A DNA stretch of 58,507 nucleotides, from positions 1 to 58,507 of the forward strand of contig JBGAOY010000025.1 in NCBI GenBank assembly GCA_044221555.1, written 5' to 3'. The notes under the pieces are model-generated. The model searched no databases and was not told where the DNA came from. It saw only the letters and a program-made list of their open reading frames with translations. Positions 16,896-24,526 of the stretch are shown here, in pieces. The position numbers and the translations under genes are program-made. Within the stretch, counting starts at the first letter, position 1; each line of letters opens with the position of its first letter. This stretch comes from JAEUJM01 sp044221555. Its GTDB lineage: Bacteria > Actinomycetota > Acidimicrobiia > Acidimicrobiales > DATDAH01.

Positions 16896-16925
16896 GGTAT
16901 CGCCGGGCGATACCGTCGGCGATAC
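16896..16925. promoter_or_regulatory. Three-half-site operator between membrane protein and XRE-STAND regulator
   Basis: GGTATCGCC (16896-16904) and GGCGATACC (16906-16914) form a perfect 9-bp inverted repeat with a 1-bp centre; a third half-site GGCGATAC follows at 16918-16925 in the orientation of the second, 12 bp on. It lies midway in the 182-bp divergent intergenic space and is the best candidate binding site for the regulator encoded at 17004. Confidence 0.6.
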
Positions 16926-17003
16926 AGGTCCGGACGGCCTGGGTGGCGCGACGTGGTCGCGCGGCCGGGTGTGCGTGGTGTCGGGCCTGGACAGGAGGGC
17001 GCG

Positions 17004-19430
17004 ATGGAGACGGCGAGCTTCGGCGAGTGGGTGCGCCGCCGGCGCATGGGCCTCGACCTGACCCAGGCCGAGCTCGCGTCCAGGGTGGCGTGTGCCCCCA
17101 TCACCATCCGCAAGATCGAGGCCGACGAGCGCCGGCCCTCGAAGGTGATGGCCGAACGGATGGCCGACGCGTTGGCGCTCGACGGCGACTCCCGAGACCG
17201 GTTCGTGGCGGCCGCCCGGGCGGTGTCGTCGCCGGTGCGGATGGGGTCGCCCGTGGCCGCGGCCACCTTCGGGCCGAGCGGCGACCTCCCGGTGCCGCTG
17301 CACCCCCTGCTGGGCCGAGAGGTCGAGGTGGCCGACCTGCTCGACCTGCTGCACGTCAGTGGGGGACCGGCCCGCCTGGTCACCCTCGTGGGACCGCCGG
17401 GTGTGGGCAAGACCCGCCTGGCCATCGAGGTGGCCGCCCGGGCCGAGCGGAAGTTCGACGTGCCCGCGGTCTTCGTCGACCTGAGCCTGGTGTCCGATCC
17501 CGCCGACGTGCCGGCCCGCATCGCCGACGCGGTGAGCACGCCGGCCGCGGCGCTGGTCGACGCCATGACGCTGGCGGTGCACGCGCTGCGCCGCAACCCG
17601 GCCCTGGTGGTGCTCGACAACTTCGAGCACGTCCTGGGTGGGGCCGACCAGGTGCAGCGGCTGGTCGAGTCGTGCCCCGACGTGGTGTGCCTCGTCACCA
17701 GCCGGGCGCCGTTGGAGCTCTACGGAGAGCAGTTGTTCCCCCTCGAGCCACTGGCGGTGGACGGGGATGCGGGCGTCCATGCCGCCGAGCAGGTGGCCGG
17801 CGTCGGCGAGGGGCTCCCTCCGGCCGTGCGCCTGTTCGTCGACCGGGCCAGGGAGGTCGACCGCCGGTTCGACGCAGCCGCCCATGCCGGCGAGGTCGCC
17901 GAGATCTGCCGGCTCGTCGACGGTCTGCCGCTGGCGATCGAGCTGGCCGCCCGCAGGGTGCGCGATCTCACGCCGGCGGTGTTGGTGGCCGAGCTCGGCG
18001 CCGATGGTCGCGCCCTGGGGACGGTGCCGCGGGGTCGAGCCGAGCGCCAGCGGTCGGCCGACGGCGCCATCGCGTGGAGCTTCGGCCTGCTCACGCCGCT
18101 CGCACAGGAGGTGCTGCTGCGGGCGTCGGTGTTCGCCGGCGCGTTCGACGCCGCGGGCGTGGCGGCACTCGGCGACGATCTCGGCTCCGGCGGCGGGGAC
18201 CATGTTCTCGGCTCGGGCGGTGGGGACCAGGTTCCCGACGGCGGAGTTCCCGACGGGGTGGCCGACGCGCTCGACGAGCTCGCGGCCCACGCCCTGGTGC
18301 GCAGTGCACCCAGCTCGGACGGGGGGTTGCGCCGCCACGACATGTTGATGGTGGTGCGCGAGTTCGGCCGCCACCGTCTCGACGAACAGGGCCGGCTCGG
18401 CGCGCTGCGCTCGCAACACGCCCAGCTCAACGCCACCCGGCTCGAGGCGGTGTCGCCGGGCATCGACGCGTGGCCCGAGCGGCACGTGATCGACGCATTG
18501 GTCGTGCTGGATCCCGATGTCCGCGCCGCACTGACGTGGACGTTCGGGCCCGGCGACGACCCGGTGACGGGGAGGCGTCTGGCCGCGGGGGTGCTCACCC
18601 TGTGGTACTTCCGGGGGCAGGTGGCCGACAGCGTGCGGTGGTCAGAGGCCGCGTACCGCTCACTCGGCCCGGATCGACGGGGCTTCGAGCGCTACCAGGC
18701 CGCCTACTACCTGGCCGCCAGCCTCTGGTCGGCCGGCGAGCTCGAGCCGGCCGCCGGCTACATCGACGAGGCCATCGCCGGGGCCGAGGCCGCGGGCGAC
18801 GCCAAGTGGCTGGCCGAGACGGTGGGCATGAAGCAGATGCTGGCCCTCTCGGGCGGCGACATCGTGGCGGCCGCGGCGCTGGCGCCCCGCTGCGTGGCCA
18901 CCGCCGAGCGGGCCGGCGGCGAATGGCTGCTGTTGGCGCACCTGCGGGCCGCCCGCCTCGCGCTGTTCAGCGGTGACCTGGCCGCTGCCGACCAGCACGT
19001 CGATGCGGTGACCCGCCTGTGCGTCGAGGTGGCTCCGAGCACCTGGGGTCGTTCGAACGGTGCCGGCGCGTCGGGTGACGTCCGCCTGGCGCACGGTGAC
19101 ACCGGGGCGGCCATCGACTGCTACCTGCGCGCCGTCGAGGGGTTCTTGTCGATGGAGGCGCCGGTCTACGCAATCGCACGGGTGTCGAGCGTGGCCAACG
19201 CGCTGGTGGTCGCCGGCGAGGCCACGCGGGCGGCACGGCTGTACGGGCTCGTCGACGCCTGGTGCGACGACCTGGGGGCGCCGCTGCACCCCATGGCCGC
19301 CTTCGCCCACGCCCACCACCGGGGGCTGGCCGAGGAGCAGCTCGGCGACCGGTTCGAGGCCCTGGCCGCCGAGGGCCACGACCTCCCCCGGACGGTCGAA
19401 GGCGTGCGATGGGTGCTGGCCGCCGAGTAG
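17004..19430 (+). CDS. XRE-HTH STAND ATPase transcriptional regulator (AfsR-like without BTAD)
   Basis: 808 aa. An N-terminal XRE helix-turn-helix (LTQAELASRVACAPITIRKI) is followed by a linker and an NB-ARC/STAND ATPase with P-loop GPPGVGKT (about residue 129), Walker B LVVLDNFEHV and CLVTSRAPLEL. The winged-helix/hub region has GLPLAIELAARR, and the C-terminal half is a TPR-like helical solenoid. A Gly/Asp-rich insert (GSGGGDHVLGSGGGDQ) interrupts the hub region. Such proteins sense a ligand through the solenoid and switch with ATP. CAGGAGG precedes the ATG. Regulation of itself and the divergent membrane protein is inferred. Confidence 0.92.
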   Translation: METASFGEWVRRRRMGLDLTQAELASRVACAPITIRKIEADERRPSKVMAERMADALALDGDSRDRFVAAARAVSSPVRMGSPVAAATFGPSGDLPVPLHPLLGREVEVADLLDLLHVSGGPARLVTLVGPPGVGKTRLAIEVAARAERKFDVPAVFVDLSLVSDPADVPARIADAVSTPAAALVDAMTLAVHALRRNPALVVLDNFEHVLGGADQVQRLVESCPDVVCLVTSRAPLELYGEQLFPLEPLAVDGDAGVHAAEQVAGVGEGLPPAVRLFVDRAREVDRRFDAAAHAGEVAEICRLVDGLPLAIELAARRVRDLTPAVLVAELGADGRALGTVPRGRAERQRSADGAIAWSFGLLTPLAQEVLLRASVFAGAFDAAGVAALGDDLGSGGGDHVLGSGGGDQVPDGGVPDGVADALDELAAHALVRSAPSSDGGLRRHDMLMVVREFGRHRLDEQGRLGALRSQHAQLNATRLEAVSPGIDAWPERHVIDALVVLDPDVRAALTWTFGPGDDPVTGRRLAAGVLTLWYFRGQVADSVRWSEAAYRSLGPDRRGFERYQAAYYLAASLWSAGELEPAAGYIDEAIAGAEAAGDAKWLAETVGMKQMLALSGGDIVAAAALAPRCVATAERAGGEWLLLAHLRAARLALFSGDLAAADQHVDAVTRLCVEVAPSTWGRSNGAGASGDVRLAHGDTGAAIDCYLRAVEGFLSMEAPVYAIARVSSVANALVVAGEATRAARLYGLVDAWCDDLGAPLHPMAAFAHAHHRGLAEEQLGDRFEALAAEGHDLPRTVEGVRWVLAAE

Positions 19431-19437
19431 CCCGGGG

Positions 19438-20451
19438 TCAGGGGAGCGTGGTGATGGTGCCGGCGCCGACCAGGGCCTGGTAGGTGGCGCCCCCCGGGTA
19501 GAACGCCGGGGTGGTGGTGGCGGCGAGCTGGTCGGTGAGCCAACCGGTGGTGAGGGTCTGGGCCGCGCTGATGTTGACGGCCTGCGGGCGGCCGCAGGCG
19601 GCGATGCCCGCGGGCCCCGCCGCGGCGCCGAAGATGTCGACGTGGCTGCCCGAGGTGATCTGGGCGCCGTGGAACGAGCGGGTGGTCAGCTTCTGCTCGA
19701 CCAGCAGCACGCCCGACTGGTTGTTGTTGCACGAGTAGGGCGGCGAGGCGAGGGCGTAGATCGGGAGGCTGGTGGTGTTGAGCCCGGTGAGGCCGTTGGC
19801 CAGGTTGGCACCGATGAACGAGTTGACCGGGTCCTCGAGCACGAGGCCGCCGAGGCGGGCGAAGGCCGAGGCGTGGTTGGTGCGCAGCCGGTTGGCCACG
19901 TAGGTGACGGCCTCGCCGCCGGCCGAGTGACCCACGAAGGCCCACCGCGACGGCAGGGCCAAGCCGGAGCGGCCGGCCCGGCCGGCGGCGTTGTTGAAGC
20001 TGGTGACCAGGGCGCCGGACCCGCCGGCGGCCGAGCCGAAGACGGCGGCGATGTTGTTGAGGTAGCCGGTGTTGTTCCCGATGTTCTGCACGGTGCAGCC
20101 GAACAGGTCGGCGGTGGGGAGGGTGGTGGCGAACACCACGTAGCCGGCGGCGGCCAGCTTGGGCGCGTAGGAGGCCCAGTGCCCCTTGTTCTCGGTGAAC
20201 CCGTGCTGCAGCCACACCAGGCCACGGGGGGTGCCCGTGGCCGGCAGGTACCAGTCGGTGGGGGTGGCGTAGGTGCCGAAGGCACAGCGGATCGACGTGG
20301 TGTTGGTCACCTTCACCGACGCGGGCGCGGCGGCGGCCGGCGCCACGCCGGCGCCACCGACGACCAGGGTGAGGAGCAGCGCCACCAGTAGCGCGACGGT
20401 GGCGGCCAGGGCGGCCGGTCGGCGGGTGGTGCGGGTGACGGCGGGGGTCAT
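19438..20451 (-). CDS. Secreted alpha/beta hydrolase (lipase/esterase-like)
   Basis: 337 aa. A signal peptide (long apolar stretch ending APAAAA) precedes an alpha/beta-hydrolase domain with the HG oxyanion strand (GLVWLQHGFTENKGHW), nucleophile elbow VGHSAGGEAV, and a late HVD (GSHVDIFG) that may hold the catalytic His. Many Asn/Thr/Gly residues and pairs of Cys fit an extracellular enzyme. The substrate is unknown (ester or polyester). AGGAG lies just before the ATG. An imperfect palindrome at 20484-20498 lies in the leader. Confidence 0.87.
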   Translation of the reverse strand: MTPAVTRTTRRPAALAATVALLVALLLTLVVGGAGVAPAAAAPASVKVTNTTSIRCAFGTYATPTDWYLPATGTPRGLVWLQHGFTENKGHWASYAPKLAAAGYVVFATTLPTADLFGCTVQNIGNNTGYLNNIAAVFGSAAGGSGALVTSFNNAAGRAGRSGLALPSRWAFVGHSAGGEAVTYVANRLRTNHASAFARLGGLVLEDPVNSFIGANLANGLTGLNTTSLPIYALASPPYSCNNNQSGVLLVEQKLTTRSFHGAQITSGSHVDIFGAAAGPAGIAACGRPQAVNISAAQTLTTGWLTDQLAATTTPAFYPGGATYQALVGAGTITTLP

Positions 20452-20483
20452 CGGAACTCCTGAGGCTGGCGGTCGGGCGTCAG

Positions 20484-20498
20484 GTTAACACTGTTCAC
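20484..20498. promoter_or_regulatory. Imperfect palindrome in the leader of the secreted hydrolase gene
   Basis: GTTAAC-ACT-GTTCAC is one mismatch from a perfect 6-3-6 palindrome and stands out as AT-rich in this DNA. It lies 33 nt upstream of the ATG at 20451, downstream of AT-rich -10-like sequence near 20532-20550. Possible repressor site. Confidence 0.3.
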
Positions 20499-20592
20499 CC
20501 AGGCCTGCATGCCGCGAGCGGCCGGACCGCGCTGATATTAGCACTAAGTATCGACTGAGCAACGACCAGCACACCACCGATGGCGGTCGGGA

Positions 20593-20979
20593 CTACCCGA
20601 AGAACTCGTCCACCTCGTACTGGTCGCCCTCGAAGATGTCGATGGCGACGATCTCGTCGTCGCGCAAGTGGTAGAGGTTCACCCGGCGGAGCTCGAGCGT
20701 GTCGTCGCCTCGCCGCACCGACTCGCGCACGAACATGGCCACCCGGGTGGGCGACACCAGCCGATCGAGCACGTCGACGGTGGCCGACCGGTCGCTGGTG
20801 CGGTCGAGCAGCGTGCGGATGGTGGTGATCACGGCCTCGCGACCCTCGTGCACGCCGGCCAGTGCGCCCCGGCCGGGCAGGCGCAGGGTGACCTCCTCCC
20901 CGTAGAAGGCGAAGGCACCCTCGGGGTCGCCCCGCTCCCACGCCGCGGCGTACGCGGCCATCACCTCGCTCGCATCCAT
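20593..20979 (-). CDS. SnoaL/NTF2-like small protein
   Basis: 128 aa, SnoaL-like: MAAYAAAWERGDPEGAFAFY, EEVTLRLPGRGALAGVHEG and EIVAIDIFEGDQYEVDEFFG. It may be a small enzyme or a ligand-binding protein; no catalytic claim is possible. TAATTT lies 5 nt before the ATG with no ribosome binding site, suggesting a leaderless or near-leaderless message. Confidence 0.85.
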   Translation of the reverse strand: MDASEVMAAYAAAWERGDPEGAFAFYGEEVTLRLPGRGALAGVHEGREAVITTIRTLLDRTSDRSATVDVLDRLVSPTRVAMFVRESVRRGDDTLELRRVNLYHLRDDEIVAIDIFEGDQYEVDEFFG

Positions 20980-21004
20980 GCGCGGAAATTAGCGCTCGGG
21001 CGTC

Positions 21005-21751
21005 TCAGTCGCTCTGGCGCCGGAGCGTCGTCGCCCCGACCACCACGAGCACCACGATGAAGCCGACCAGCACGGCCATGTCGCGCCACACCTCCTCGGT
21101 GACCCCCGGCTGGGTGGTGAGCTGCTGCATGGCGTCGACCGCGTAGGTGAGCGGGAGCACGGCCGACACCGTCTCGAGCAGCGGGGGGAGCGAGGCGCGG
21201 GGAGCGATCAGCCCGCACAGCAGCAGTTGCGGCAGGACCAGGGCGGGGAAGAACTGCACCGCCTGGAACTCGGTGTGGGCGAACGCGCTGGTGAACAGGC
21301 CGAGGCTGGTGCCGAGCAGGGCGTCGAGCACGGCCACGGTGAGGACGGCCCACATCGCACCCTGCACGTCGAGCCCGAACAGCCCGAAGGTGGCGAGGCT
21401 GACCACCGCGGCCTGGACGGCGGCGGCCGCGCCGAAGGCCAGGGCGTAGCCGCCGAGGAAGTCCACGCGCGTCATCGGGGTGGTCATCAGCCGCTCGAGG
21501 GTGCCGCCGGTGCGCTCGCGCAGCGTGGCGATCGACGTGACGATGAACATCACGATGAGCGGGAAGATCCCGATCAGCACCGCGCCCCACCGGTCGAAGG
21601 CGCCGGGCGTGCCGTCGAGGATCCAGGCCAGCAGGCCGGTCAACAGCACCGGCGCGGCCAGCAGCAGGGCGATGGTGCGGGGGTCGTGGCGCAACTGGCG
21701 CAGCACGCGGCCCGCGGTGGCGCGCAGCACCGGCGCGGTGGGTGCGGTCAC
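21005..21751 (-). CDS. ABC-2 type exporter permease
   Basis: 248 aa with six hydrophobic segments of the ABC-2 kind, including FPLIVMFIVTSIATLRERTGGTLERLMTTP (the first 20 of which span a TM and the conserved RERTGGT/ER loop) and QLLLCGLIAP before a last loop-TM pair. The loop motif with ERL-TTP is typical of ABC-2 drug or lipid exporters. The GTG start overlaps the ATPase stop codon (GTGA), so the two subunits are coupled. The substrate is unknown; many such pairs confer drug export. Confidence 0.92.
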   Translation of the reverse strand: MTAPTAPVLRATAGRVLRQLRHDPRTIALLLAAPVLLTGLLAWILDGTPGAFDRWGAVLIGIFPLIVMFIVTSIATLRERTGGTLERLMTTPMTRVDFLGGYALAFGAAAAVQAAVVSLATFGLFGLDVQGAMWAVLTVAVLDALLGTSLGLFTSAFAHTEFQAVQFFPALVLPQLLLCGLIAPRASLPPLLETVSAVLPLTYAVDAMQQLTTQPGVTEEVWRDMAVLVGFIVVLVVVGATTLRRQSD

Positions 21752-22533
21752 GGGCGTCCGCCGTCCTCGATGAGCCGCAGGAAGGCGGCGCCGATGTCCG
21801 GCGCGCCGGTGTGGTCGAGCAGCGAGGCCTCGGTGCCGTCGGCCAGCAGCAACCCGTCGCGCAGCAGGAGCAGCCGGTCGCACTCCCGGGCCTCGTCCAT
21901 CACGTGACTCGACACCAGCAGGGTGGTGCCGGCGCCCGCCAGGTCGCGGAACAGCAGCCACAGGTCGCGCCGGAGCACCGGGTCGAGGCCGACGGTGGGC
22001 TCGTCGAGCAGCAGCACGTCGGGTCGGCCGAGCAGGGCCGCGCCGAGCGACACCCGGCTCACCTGGCCGCCGGACAGCGACCCGACCAGCCGGTCGCGCT
22101 CGGGGCCCAGGTCGATCTGGTCGATCACCTCCTCGACCACCCCCCGGTGGGCGCCCAGCACCCGGGCGAAGTACCGGAGGTTCTCGGCGACCGTGAGGTC
22201 GGCGTACACCGAGGCGGACTGGGTGACGTAGCCCACCCGGTGGCGCAGCTCGACGCTGCCCGCGGGCCGGCCGAGCACGAGGCAGTGGCCGGTGACGTGG
22301 CGCTGCACGCCGACCAGCGCGCGGATGAGGGTGGACTTGCCGCTGCCGCTCGGCCCGAGCAGGCCGACCACCTGCCCCACGGGCACGGCGCAGGTGATCC
22401 CCCGCAGCACCTCGCGGCCACCCCGGCGCACCCGCAGGTCGCGGAGCTCGATGGCCGGGGTGATGGCCGGCTCGGTGGCGGGGTCGCCCCCCGGGGTGGG
22501 CGCAGCGGCGGCAGGAGACGGACCCGAAGGCAC
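21748..22533 (-). CDS. ABC transporter ATP-binding protein (ABC-2 exporter partner)
   Basis: 261 aa. After an Ala/Pro-rich N-terminus of about 27 residues come Walker A GPSGSGKST (60-68), Q-loop YVTQSASVY, signature LSGGQ, Walker B VLLLDEPTVGLDP and the switch His (LLVSSHVMDEA). It energises the permease encoded immediately downstream. The ATG at 22533 is the first start in the frame; an internal start nearer the domain is possible. Confidence 0.94.
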   Translation of the reverse strand: MPSGPSPAAAAPTPGGDPATEPAITPAIELRDLRVRRGGREVLRGITCAVPVGQVVGLLGPSGSGKSTLIRALVGVQRHVTGHCLVLGRPAGSVELRHRVGYVTQSASVYADLTVAENLRYFARVLGAHRGVVEEVIDQIDLGPERDRLVGSLSGGQVSRVSLGAALLGRPDVLLLDEPTVGLDPVLRRDLWLLFRDLAGAGTTLLVSSHVMDEARECDRLLLLRDGLLLADGTEASLLDHTGAPDIGAAFLRLIEDGGRP

Positions 22534-22664
22534 CGAACGTTTCTAGTCCCCGCGGCCGGCCGGTGCGCCGGGCCCCGACCCTGGTGCTGCCGCCCGGCGC
22601 GGTGCGTTGCCGGCGGCGCGGAAGTCGCCGGAGGAGCGGGAGGTGGCGTGGGTACTGTCGGCGA

Positions 22665-22820
22665 ATGCAGCGGACGGCGGGCGGGCACCGACGAGCGGCC
22701 GGGCGGGCGGCGGTGCGGGCGACGAGGCGACCGACCGGGTGGGCGACCGGGCGCAGGTCCGGGTGGACCGGCCGAGGCCCGGCGGGCGGGCGCCGCGCCG
22801 GGCCGGCGCACGAACCGTGA
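22665..22820 (+). CDS. Possible 51-aa leader ORF before the NADAR gene
   Basis: The ATG at 22665 lies exactly 6 nt after TACTGT (22653-22658), the layout seen at other probable leaderless starts here. The ORF encodes an Arg/Gly-rich peptide without recognisable domain and ends at 22818-22820, overlapping the GTG start of the NADAR gene as GTGA. It could serve to couple translation. The amino-acid make-up is also what random GC-rich sequence gives, so the evidence is position only. The remainder of 22534-22816 shows nothing else. Confidence 0.35.
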   Translation: MQRTAGGHRRAAGRAAVRATRRPTGWATGRRSGWTGRGPAGGRRAGPAHEP

Positions 22821-23389
22821 CCGGCGCGGGCGCCCCGCCGCGGACGTTGGCCGCGCTGGTGGACGCCGAGCGAGCCGGCCGCGGACTCGGCTACCTGTTC
22901 TTCTGGAGCCACCGACCCGGCCCCGGGGGCGGTGTCGGTCCGCAGGTGCTCAGCCAGTGGTTCGAGCACCCCTTCGAGGTCGAGGGGGTCACCTACCCGA
23001 CCGCCGAGCACTACATGATGGCGGAGAAGGCGCGACTCTTCGATGACGACGAGACGCTCGAGTTGGTGTTGGGCGCCGACGGCCCGGCGGCGGCGAAGGA
23101 GCTGGGTAGGCAGGTGCGCGGGTTCGACGAGCGCCGGTGGGTCGAGCGCCGGTTCGACATCGTGGTGCGGGCCAGCACCGCGAAGTTCGGTGCCGACGAC
23201 ACCATGCTCGGGTACCTGATCGGCACCGCGGCGTTGGTGCTCGTCGAGGCCAGCCCCCACGACCGTGTGTGGGGCATCGGCCTGGACGCCCGTCATCCCG
23301 ATGCCCGGCGGCCGTCGCGCTGGCCGGGCGAGAACCTCCTCGGGTTCGCGCTCATGGAGGCCCGGGCCCGGCTGATGGCGGGGGACTGA
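22817..23389 (+). CDS. NADAR family protein (YbiA/RibX-like N-glycosidase)
   Basis: 190 aa. The family motifs are clear: YLFFWSHRP, LSQWFEHPFEVEGVTYPTAE, HYMMAEKARLF, and near the end VWGIGLDARHP with WPGENLLGFALMEARARL. Characterised members cleave the N-glycosidic bond of early riboflavin-pathway intermediates, and other members act on ADP-ribose derivatives. No riboflavin or phage-defence gene is nearby, so a house-cleaning role is the simplest guess. The GTG at 22817 overlaps the stop of a small upstream ORF; the frame is open further upstream without family similarity. Confidence 0.88.
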   Translation: MTGAGAPPRTLAALVDAERAGRGLGYLFFWSHRPGPGGGVGPQVLSQWFEHPFEVEGVTYPTAEHYMMAEKARLFDDDETLELVLGADGPAAAKELGRQVRGFDERRWVERRFDIVVRASTAKFGADDTMLGYLIGTAALVLVEASPHDRVWGIGLDARHPDARRPSRWPGENLLGFALMEARARLMAGD

Positions 23390-23469
23390 CCGCTTCGCCG
23401 ACCCGGTGATCCGTGGGCGCGGCGGCGGGCGAACGGGTGGCGACGGCGTCACCACGACGACCGTCACGA

Positions 23470-23499
23470 CGACAACCCGTCATTTTCGACAACCCGTCA
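23470..23499 (+). repeat. Direct repeat in the leader of the DUF3303-like gene
   Basis: CGACAACCCGTCA occurs at 23470-23482 and 23487-23499, 17 bp apart, separated by the rare T-run TTTT. Together with the preceding ACGAC-rich stretch it forms an unusual leader 24-53 nt before the start codon. Confidence 0.5.
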
Positions 23500-23522
23500 C
23501 TACGACGAGAGGGAGACCCGCC

Positions 23523-23831
23523 GTGGACTACGTGGCCCTATTGACCTTCCGCTCCAGCGTGCCCGCCGGCGAGCGTGACGCGGCGTTGATGCGCCGGGCG
23601 GCGTGGCAGTACCCGGAGAACGTGGACGTGGTCGCCGAGTACTGGCCCATGACCGACACCGTCCAGGTGGTCATCATCTTCTCCACCGACGACCCGGCCG
23701 CCCTGATGGAGCTGGAGTTCGAGTGGAACGACGTGTTCGACATCGCGATCAGCCCCGCGGTGTCGGCGGAGGCGGGCCTGGCCATCGGGCCCGAGGTGTT
23801 CGGGCGCCTGTCGCGGATGCAGCCCTCGTAG
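23523..23831 (+). CDS. DUF3303-like small protein
   Basis: 102 aa, ferredoxin-like alpha/beta layout: VDYVALLTFRSSVPAGERDA, RAAWQYPENVDVVAEYWPM, VQVVIIFSTDDPAALMELEF and WNDVFDIAISPAVSAEAG. This resembles DUF3303/EthD-type dimeric barrels of unknown function. The GTG at 23523 has GGGAGA upstream; the open frame further up is Thr/Arg-rich and unlikely to be translated. Confidence 0.7.
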   Translation: MDYVALLTFRSSVPAGERDAALMRRAAWQYPENVDVVAEYWPMTDTVQVVIIFSTDDPAALMELEFEWNDVFDIAISPAVSAEAGLAIGPEVFGRLSRMQPS

Positions 23832-23887
23832 GCACGCCCGCACGGACGTGTGGGTAGGGGCACCTCGGCCGACGACCGGGGAGCACG

Positions 23888-24511
23888 ATGGACCACACGA
23901 CGATGAGCGCCGGGCGGCGGGATGCGGCGGAGGTGCCCGCCGACCCCGACGCGGGCGACAGCGGCGACGACGACAACGGCGACGCCTGGGACACCTACGA
24001 CGCCGGCGACCCCGACGAGGACACCTGGGACGACCGTCCGCCCGAGGAGCTCGACGACCAGCGCGACCGCGAGGAGTTGCGGCGGCGCTACTACGGCCTG
24101 CTGCAGGAGCTCCGGGTGCTGTTGCCCGGTGTCCAGGTGCTCGTGGCCTTCCTGCTCACCGCCCCGTTCGCCCAGCGCTTCTCGGAGTTGGACTCGATCG
24201 AGACGAAGGTCTACGCCGTCGCGCTGATGAGCGGGGTGCTGGCCGTGGTCGCCTTCGTGGCCCCGACCGCGTTCCATCGGGTCGGTTGGCGGCGGTCGCG
24301 TTCGAAGCGCCTCCAGTGGTCGATCCGCATGCTGCGCGTCGGTCTCGTCTTCATGGCGCTGGCGTTCGAGGCCGCCCTGTTCGTGGTGCTCGGGCTGTTG
24401 TTCAGCCGGACGGCCGCGTTGATCGGCGTCGGTGTCATCGGCGTGTTGGGCTTCGTCGCGTGGGTGGTCCTGCCGCACCTGGGTCAGCCCTCGACCGGTG
24501 AGCGGGACTGA
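23888..24511 (+). CDS. DUF6328 family membrane protein
   Basis: 207 aa. A highly acidic N-terminal tail of about 60 residues (Asp/Gly-rich) precedes a core with ELRRRYYGLLQELRVLLPGV, QVLVAFLLTAPFAQRF and four membrane segments, the pattern of DUF6328 proteins, which are common in actinobacteria and have no assigned function. The acidic tail is presumably cytoplasmic. It is 56 nt after the DUF3303-like gene in the same direction, with GGGGAG upstream of the ATG. Confidence 0.82.
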   Translation: MDHTTMSAGRRDAAEVPADPDAGDSGDDDNGDAWDTYDAGDPDEDTWDDRPPEELDDQRDREELRRRYYGLLQELRVLLPGVQVLVAFLLTAPFAQRFSELDSIETKVYAVALMSGVLAVVAFVAPTAFHRVGWRRSRSKRLQWSIRMLRVGLVFMALAFEAALFVVLGLLFSRTAALIGVGVIGVLGFVAWVVLPHLGQPSTGERD

Positions 24512-24526
24512 TCCCGGGACGCTCGT

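Noticed and set aside
16749..17003. Upstream extension of the XRE-STAND regulator
   Set aside because: The extension would cover the operator and the start of the divergent gene. The ATG at 17004 has a good CAGGAGG and the HTH begins right after it.
21752..23467. Minus-strand frame upstream of the ABC-2 permease in the same frame
   Set aside because: It overlaps the ATPase and NADAR genes in other frames and has no domain. The GTGA overlap fixes the permease start at 21751.
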